8,061 nt of DNA from Candidatus Zixiibacteriota bacterium (lineage in GTDB: Bacteria > Zixibacteria > MSB-5A5 > GN15 > FEB-12). The notes below the pieces were generated by a model, which was not told the DNA's origin, did not search any database, and saw only the letters and a program-made list of their open reading frames with translations. The stretch spans positions 1-8,061 of the forward strand of contig JAHIVM010000428.1 in the NCBI GenBank assembly GCA_018816665.1. Reading direction: 5' to 3'. This document shows positions 3,873-8,061 of this stretch, in pieces; position 1 is the first letter of the stretch; every line of letters starts with the position of its first letter. Position numbers and translations under genes: made by a program.

Positions 3873-6128
3873 TTACGGGCAATAGGGCGGCGGCCCGGAC
3901 AGGAACAGATAACCTATCAGGTCTGTCAGGTCCCCCACATCCACCACCCCGTCGGCCGACCCGTCGATATTGGCGTGTTCGGCATAAGCGGGAGGCTCAA
4001 ACGTGATGAACAGGAATTCGATCAGGCGAGTGATATCCGCAATGTCCACCACGCCGTCGGTGGAACCATCGAGATTGCCGCAGGACCCCACATATGAACG
4101 CAGGCTGACCACTTTTGGGCGGTACTGCGCGTACGAGGCGTCCAGCCACAACGAATCCGAGGTGCCGTCGGCCACGGTCACTTCGGTTGCCCCCCCGGAC
4201 CCGACCGTAAAATGCAGGTTGAGGACAGCGCCGTCACCGGGGGGCAGCCCCACCCCCGCGCCGGTTGAGCTCGCCGCTATGAACACGACTGCGGTTTTGG
4301 CCCACGGGTTGAACTGGGTAATGCGTACGTCCTCGAAATAGTCGGTACGACAGCCGGCCACCGAAACGTCGGTGAGGCTCATCTCCAGATCGCCGGCAAA
4401 CGACAGGGGCAGAGTCAGGTCGTACATCGGTTGCGAGTTTCGCAATTCGACCTGTACAATGTGGTTACCGGGCACGGGAAACACCACATCGCTGAAGGTC
4501 AGGGTATCGCCCAGCACCGCGACCGCATGACGGACCGTCCGGTTGTGAGGACCATCGGGCAGTTCCACCGTTAGCTGGACATCCACAGCCCCGGCTTCTG
4601 CAAATGTCACTATCGGATTCTGCAGCGCCGAGGTACGTCCGTCGCCGAAATCCCAGTCCCACGAGGTGGCGCCGACCGAGCTGTCAATAAACTGAACCTC
4701 CAGCGGCGCCCAGCCGACCGACGGATCCGCCACCAGATGGACGAGCGGGGCGGCGGTGTTTTCGAAAGCCATACTGACCGTGTCCCAGTTACAAACCGTG
4801 AGATCGTTCCTGAATGAGTACCGGTAATGAACCTTCAGATCGGTCTGAGGAGCCTCGGCAAGCGACACCCAGCCGGAGAAGGCATCGTAACAGAAGTCCG
4901 GGTAATCCAGCGGCATTCCATCCGCAACAAGGGAATCAACTTCGTAGAGGGGATGATGTCGCGTGTAGAAAAGCGAACGGGAGCCATCGCATGGGAATGT
5001 GTCGCACAGGTTCTCAACCCCGGCTCCGTCGAGATCGGCCCAGGCCAGCTCTTCGGCCACAACTGAGGTCACACTTTGCCAGACGGGCGATGTAGTGAAA
5101 ACAGAACCGGTGTTTTCGTAGATCATGAGGCGGTTGAACCAGCGTCCGGCCGCCAGATCGTCATCACCATCGTTGTCGTAGTCATACAACGCCAGCGCCG
5201 AGCCGTATCCGCCGGTGGCCGACTGCCAGGCCGCTGTCGTACCGAGGATGCCGGCACCGTTGTTTTGATATACCCGGAAGTACCCGTTGCCGCCGTTCTG
5301 GTTGTTGTAGGCCACGATCAGATCCAGCCAGCCGTCGCCGTCCATATCTCCGAACATGAGAGTATTGCCCGATTCCACCGTCGCGGCCTGCCAGGACGGA
5401 GATGCTTCAATTGTTCCGTTGTGATTGTAATAGACGGCGGTAGCGTCCCCATCGTAGCAGAACGCCAGATCCAGGTCGCCGTCGTTGTCAACATCGCCCC
5501 AGGCGACATCCAGAGCCTGGGTTCCGACGGCGGACTGCCACCAGGCGCTGTCCTCAAACATGCCGTCGGCATTGCGGTAGATGCGATCCGGTTGACGATA
5601 CCCGGTGTATCCTTCGCCGGTTGCGAAAGCAATATCCAGATCACCGTCGTTGTCCACATCGCCCATAGCACAGGAAAACGAAAACATGCTGTCGGGCGTT
5701 TGCCAGGCGGGGTCAGGATCGAGATTTCCGCCGACATTCAGGTACAGGTCGCCCACGTTGGTGTGATACCAGCCCGTCCCGAGGTAGTTGGCGACCGCAA
5801 AGTCCGGCCAGCCGTCGTCGTTAACATCCCCCACCGCGCCGTGACCGGAGTATTCATGGTTGCTGGAGTACCAGACGGCGGCCGACGGCAGGGCGTTGCC
5901 GTCGAACAGGTACAGCATGTTGGGTGATTGGGTGATATCGTTGCCATTGGAGTAAAAGGCATCAACTATGCCGTCGCGATTGGCGTCACGCCAGGTCATA
6001 CCGGTTGTCGTAACGTTGAGTTCTGAGGTTGACCAGAAGGGGGCGCCGTCGATTTGCGGGGTCTCGGCTCCGGCCAGTACGGCAATGAGCACTACAATAG
6101 CTGCTGCGTATGGGACAATCCGTTTCAT
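3873..6128 (-). CDS. Secreted FG-GAP/VCBS beta-propeller protein with PKD, cohesin-like and dockerin domains
   Basis: A 751-residue extracellular protein. Residues 1-21 are a Sec signal peptide (basic MKR, hydrophobic core, probable cut after AGA). Residues about 29-377 carry seven Asp-rich calcium loops, for example GDVDNDGDLD at 156-165 and 211-220, spaced about 50-55 residues apart, as expected for a seven-bladed FG-GAP/VCBS propeller; the seventh (364-373) is degenerate. Residues 378-459 are an unassigned module. A PKD domain spans about 460-540 (WDWDFGDGRTS at 490-500). A cohesin-like beta-sandwich covers about 541-676 (PGNHIVQVELRNS, LPPGDGAVLNLHFTV). A two-repeat dockerin ends the chain (684-743), with C683 and C750 bracketing it as a possible disulfide. 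The start is supported by GGAG at 6138-6141. Likely cell-surface adhesion or a structural role; no catalytic domain is seen. Confidence 0.85.
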   Translation of the reverse strand: MKRIVPYAAAIVVLIAVLAGAETPQIDGAPFWSTSELNVTTTGMTWRDANRDGIVDAFYSNGNDITQSPNMLYLFDGNALPSAAVWYSSNHEYSGHGAVGDVNDDGWPDFAVANYLGTGWYHTNVGDLYLNVGGNLDPDPAWQTPDSMFSFSCAMGDVDNDGDLDIAFATGEGYTGYRQPDRIYRNADGMFEDSAWWQSAVGTQALDVAWGDVDNDGDLDLAFCYDGDATAVYYNHNGTIEASPSWQAATVESGNTLMFGDMDGDGWLDLIVAYNNQNGGNGYFRVYQNNGAGILGTTAAWQSATGGYGSALALYDYDNDGDDDLAAGRWFNRLMIYENTGSVFTTSPVWQSVTSVVAEELAWADLDGAGVENLCDTFPCDGSRSLFYTRHHPLYEVDSLVADGMPLDYPDFCYDAFSGWVSLAEAPQTDLKVHYRYSFRNDLTVCNWDTVSMAFENTAAPLVHLVADPSVGWAPLEVQFIDSSVGATSWDWDFGDGRTSALQNPIVTFAEAGAVDVQLTVELPDGPHNRTVRHAVAVLGDTLTFSDVVFPVPGNHIVQVELRNSQPMYDLTLPLSFAGDLEMSLTDVSVAGCRTDYFEDVRITQFNPWAKTAVVFIAASSTGAGVGLPPGDGAVLNLHFTVGSGGATEVTVADGTSDSLWLDASYAQYRPKVVSLRSYVGSCGNLDGSTDGVVDIADITRLIEFLFITFEPPAYAEHANIDGSADGVVDVGDLTDLIGYLFLSGPPPYCP
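3876..4082 (-). repeat. Dockerin-type calcium-loop pair
   Basis: Two copies 35 residues apart: GNLDGSTDGVVDIADITRLI (684-703) and ANIDGSADGVVDVGDLTDLI (719-738). Each keeps the Asp/Asn calcium ligands and the following helix of type I dockerins, but carries two extra residues (ST or SA) inside the first loop compared with the usual DVNGDG pattern. Flanking cysteines at 683 and 750 could lock the module. Dockerins normally bind cohesins; the partner here is unknown. Confidence 0.75.
4998..6044 (-). repeat. Seven FG-GAP/VCBS propeller repeats
   Basis: Calcium-loop motifs begin near residues 48, 100, 156, 211, 260, 315 and 364 of the secreted protein, and each blade opens with a Trp-containing segment such as AWQSAT or SWQAAT. 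Two loops are also close at DNA level: 5469-5498 and 5634-5663 match at 27 of 30 bases, suggesting recent blade duplication or conversion. Confidence 0.8.
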
Positions 6129-6331
6129 ATGCGGCCTCTCCGGAACGAAGAAGTTTACCGATCGGGTTCTGGCACTCGGCAGTTACTTGTAACGACGCAC
6201 CACCCAGGCAGAATGTCCAATTGATCGGTTCCGGACACACCCGGCCTCGGCGGCTTGGGCTACACTCCAATATACCGATTACCGGGTGATCTTGAAACCG
6301 CCGTTATTTATGACTCGAAATCAGACCAACC
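6129..6331. other. Divergent intergenic region, propeller-gene side
   Basis: This holds the leader and possible promoter of the secreted-protein gene on the minus strand: TATATT (6269-6274) as -10, with a poor -35 TTCAAG (6291-6296) at 16 nt, implying a leader of about 135 nt. A small palindrome, GTTAC-TT-GTAAC, lies at 6182-6193. No coding region or RNA gene was recognised here. Confidence 0.3.
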
Positions 6332-6383
6332 TTGACAAATCAGTCTGACTGACGGATTTTCGAAGTGAGCCAGATGGTTGGTC
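6324..6383 (+). promoter_or_regulatory. Candidate promoter of the YihY/BrkB gene with nested inverted repeats
   Basis: A perfect -35 TTGACA (6332-6337) is followed after 17 nt by a weak -10, GATTTT (6355-6360). The spacer contains the perfect 13-nt palindrome TCAGTC-T-GACTGA (6340-6352). The whole element is flanked by 8-bp inverted arms, GACCAACC (6324-6331) and GGTTGGTC (6376-6383), the latter touching the ribosome-binding region. This arrangement suits a repressor operator inside a promoter; the regulator is unknown. Confidence 0.5.
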
Positions 6384-6393
6384 AAGAGAGTGT

Positions 6394-7335
6394 ATGAGTA
6401 AATTTCCGTTCAAAAACCTGGATATGCGCCACTTGAAGAAATTCATAGCGCATTACGGTGGCGGACTATACGAGCGAGTGGACAGTCACCATGTTTTCCT
6501 GCTGGCCAGCGGGCTGGCGTTTTCCATATTCATCTGCGTCATTCCCCTGATCCTGATTGTATTTGCCGCTGTTTCGGCAATCCTCGAACAGCCTCGGGTC
6601 GGGGAGCAGATTCGTACCCTGATGTCACAGGTGATCCCCTACGAGGATTATGCCAACTATGTGGTGGACCTCCTGCTTGCCCGCATCAACGAATTTGCCA
6701 GGTACAAGAACCAGGCCGGGATCATAGGAACGTTTGGATTGTTGTTTGCCGCCAGCGGCCTGTTCAGCAGTATGCGCACCGCTCTGAACACGATCTTTCG
6801 AGTCAGTGTCACCCAGTCAGTGTTGATCGGCAAGTTGCGCGATCTTGGTCTCGTGGTGGTCGTCCTCATCTTCTTCCTGATTTCAGTGACTATTCTCCCC
6901 ACAGTCAAAGTGGCCAAGGAATTCGCCGAGAATACTACCTTGCTGCAGGGTCTGTATGACACATTGATAGGCGGTCTGGCGCTCCACGCCGTTTCGTGGG
7001 CGCTGGTGTTCATTAGTTTCGCGGTCGTGTACTTTGCCCTCCCTCAGGGTAAAGTGCGGCGCTGCACGATTATCGTAAGTTCCCTGTGGGCGACCGCTCT
7101 GTGGCATGTGGCCCAGTATGCGTTTGGATGGTATATCGGGCATTTCCTGACCTTCGAGCGCGTGTACGGCGCGTATGCGTTGATAGTTGTGGTAGCCTTC
7201 TGGATTTACTATGCGTCGCTCGTGTTTGTGATGGGAGCGGAAGTAGGTCAGTTGTATGGAGAGCGCCACCCCCCACGCTTCCCCATGGCCCGAGAACCGG
7301 AGGAGCCACCCCCGCGCAAGAAAGTTGATACTTGA
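6394..7335 (+). CDS. YihY/BrkB-family inner-membrane protein
   Basis: A 313-residue polytopic membrane protein of the YihY/virulence-factor BrkB family, once misnamed ribonuclease BN. Six hydrophobic segments fit the family: about 34-62, 108-125, 149-170, 190-214, 224-247 and 257-281. Typical stretches are ASGLAFSIFICVIPLILI (38-55), the SGLFSSMRTALNTIF segment (121-135), and the C-terminal YGAYALIVVVAFWIYYASL followed by VMGAEVGQLYGERH (279-292). The tail after 292 is proline-rich, charged and cytoplasmic. The molecular function of the family is not settled; transport or envelope roles have been proposed. ATG at 6394 follows AAGAGAG (6384-6390) at a short 3-nt spacing; the next in-frame ATG (6424) has no ribosome-binding site. 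The stop codon is immediately followed by the terminator stem. The gene stands alone, divergent from the secreted propeller gene. Confidence 0.88.
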   Translation: MSKFPFKNLDMRHLKKFIAHYGGGLYERVDSHHVFLLASGLAFSIFICVIPLILIVFAAVSAILEQPRVGEQIRTLMSQVIPYEDYANYVVDLLLARINEFARYKNQAGIIGTFGLLFAASGLFSSMRTALNTIFRVSVTQSVLIGKLRDLGLVVVVLIFFLISVTILPTVKVAKEFAENTTLLQGLYDTLIGGLALHAVSWALVFISFAVVYFALPQGKVRRCTIIVSSLWATALWHVAQYAFGWYIGHFLTFERVYGAYALIVVVAFWIYYASLVFVMGAEVGQLYGERHPPRFPMAREPEEPPPRKKVDT

Positions 7336-7374
7336 GAGAAAGGCCGGTGCCCCGTGAGGGCGCCGGCCTTTCTC
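7336..7374. terminator. Strong bidirectional terminator between convergent genes
   Basis: GAGAAAGGCCGG (7336-7347) and CCGGCCTTTCTC (7363-7374) form a perfect 12-bp stem. It extends through a T-G pair and four more pairs (GCCC/GGGC) to a 5-nt loop, about 17 bp in all. The A- and T-rich ends lie within the arms, so each strand reads GGCCTTTCTC at its 3' side. The stem starts at the base after the YihY/BrkB stop and ends 18 nt before the lipoprotein stop. Confidence 0.88.
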
Positions 7375-7392
7375 GTGATCTGCACTATTATA

Positions 7393-8028
7393 TCAATGGG
7401 TCTGATCGGTCAGCGTCACGCCCTGCAGCATGGCGGTCAGCGCAATGTTCATTTTCTCAGCCGTGTGCACCGGCCCGGTCAGCTTGAAAAACACCAGACC
7501 CTGCGGCCCTTCAAGCACCGCGCCGGACAACAGGTAGTTTTCTTTCGGCACGGTTTTGCCGCCGGACATCGGGCCGGCCATGCCGGCGTTGTACGTTCCC
7601 AGGAGCTGTACGGTGTGGACAGTCATGTCGTTCACGATGACCTTCGCCCGTGTCGCCGCGGTTTCAGGATCTGATTCCGGCACCCACATCTGTCCGAGCC
7701 AGCGCTTGATGTTGGCATCCACGCCGCCGCCCGAATCGGGTCCGAAATAAAACACCGCCACCCCGGCCGCTTCGGTGTCGTCATCGAGAGGGCCGTAGGA
7801 GTAGTCGGCCTGCCGCATGCCGCTGGGACCGTTGTCGGTCCAGATGGTCGGCGGCGTGAAGGTGATTCCGGCCAGTTCCACCGGTGTGCCGTCGAGCGCG
7901 ACAGCGGCCACCGCCTCGGCATCAACGACGGCCGGGACTTTGGTCAAATCAGCGGCCTCTTTGTCGCCCGAGCAGGCAGCCAGGGCTACCGTGCCTGCGA
8001 GCAGGGAGAGAACAAGTATTGTTTTCAT
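7393..8028 (-). CDS. Putative lipoprotein of unknown function
   Basis: A 211-residue protein with a lipoprotein signal: basic start MK, hydrophobic core, and lipobox LAAC ending at C19, so it should be lipid-anchored at the envelope. The next residues are S20, G21 and D22, which do not place the classic inner-membrane retention Asp at position +2, so outer-membrane sorting is possible. The mature part contains FTPPTIWTDNGPSGMRQADYSY (57-78), AGVAVFYFGPDSGGGVDANIKRW (88-110) and LVFFKLTGPVHTAEKMN (178-194). The pattern W...PSxMR...FYFGP..GGGVxANIxRW recalls an uncharacterised family in planctomycetes and other environmental bacteria; no function is assigned. ATG at 8028 is preceded by AGGAAAG (8035-8041). 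The gene converges on YihY/BrkB and shares its terminator. Its own promoter lies mostly outside the window. Confidence 0.78.
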   Translation of the reverse strand: MKTILVLSLLAGTVALAACSGDKEAADLTKVPAVVDAEAVAAVALDGTPVELAGITFTPPTIWTDNGPSGMRQADYSYGPLDDDTEAAGVAVFYFGPDSGGGVDANIKRWLGQMWVPESDPETAATRAKVIVNDMTVHTVQLLGTYNAGMAGPMSGGKTVPKENYLLSGAVLEGPQGLVFFKLTGPVHTAEKMNIALTAMLQGVTLTDQTH

Positions 8029-8061
8029 AGCGATCTTTCCTGTGCGTGTGACTACTGCTCG

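Noticed and set aside
5076..5927. Plus-strand frame of 283 codons opposite the propeller
   Set aside because: Its Val/Ile-rich repetitive sequence is the complement of the Asp/Gly-rich calcium loops.
1..8061. CRISPR array, tRNA, rRNA, transposase or phage module
   Set aside because: No regularly spaced direct repeats, cloverleaf-like segments or mobile-element proteins were seen on either strand.

Overview
The window carries nine convincing protein-coding genes on about 8 kb, with moderately high GC (by eye in the upper fifties) and short gaps. No RNA gene, insertion sequence, CRISPR array or phage gene was seen. The best hint of origin is the 751-residue secreted protein. It combines an FG-GAP/VCBS beta-propeller, a PKD domain, a cohesin-like beta-sandwich and a C-terminal double dockerin whose loops read NLDGSTDGVVD / NIDGSADGVVD. 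Such architectures are frequent in genomes of the candidate phylum Zixibacteria and related FCB-group lineages. With the DUF2089/SHOCT-like pair this suggests an uncultured bacterium of that kind; this is inference from recall, not a database result.

Layout, left to right: a zinc-ribbon plus DUF2007 protein (18-395, +), convergent with a YbaK-type aminoacyl-tRNA deacylase homologue (423-896, -). A divergent intergenic region with a strong inverted repeat follows. Next is a TauE/SafE-type anion exporter (1163-2047, +), convergent with a two-gene minus-strand operon: a DUF2089 helix-turn-helix regulator (2482-2859) overlapping by 8 nt a SHOCT-like protein (2058-2489). Upstream of that operon, on the same strand, lie a class I methyltransferase (3053-3727) and the large secreted propeller/dockerin protein (3873-6128). 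A divergent region with nested inverted repeats leads to a YihY/BrkB inner-membrane protein (6394-7335, +). That gene shares a perfect-stem bidirectional terminator with a convergent lipoprotein gene (7393-8028, -).

The genes look like a string of independent single-gene units rather than one pathway. The only clear operon is DUF2089-SHOCT. Both of its proteins carry the same short helical-hairpin motif, and the regulator has lost the zinc-ribbon cysteines usual in its family, so it is the most system-like part of the window. No obviously new multi-gene system is visible. The more distinctive points are the cysteine-free DUF2089 regulator with its partner, the variant dockerin with a cohesin-like domain in the same chain, and several palindromic regulatory candidates.
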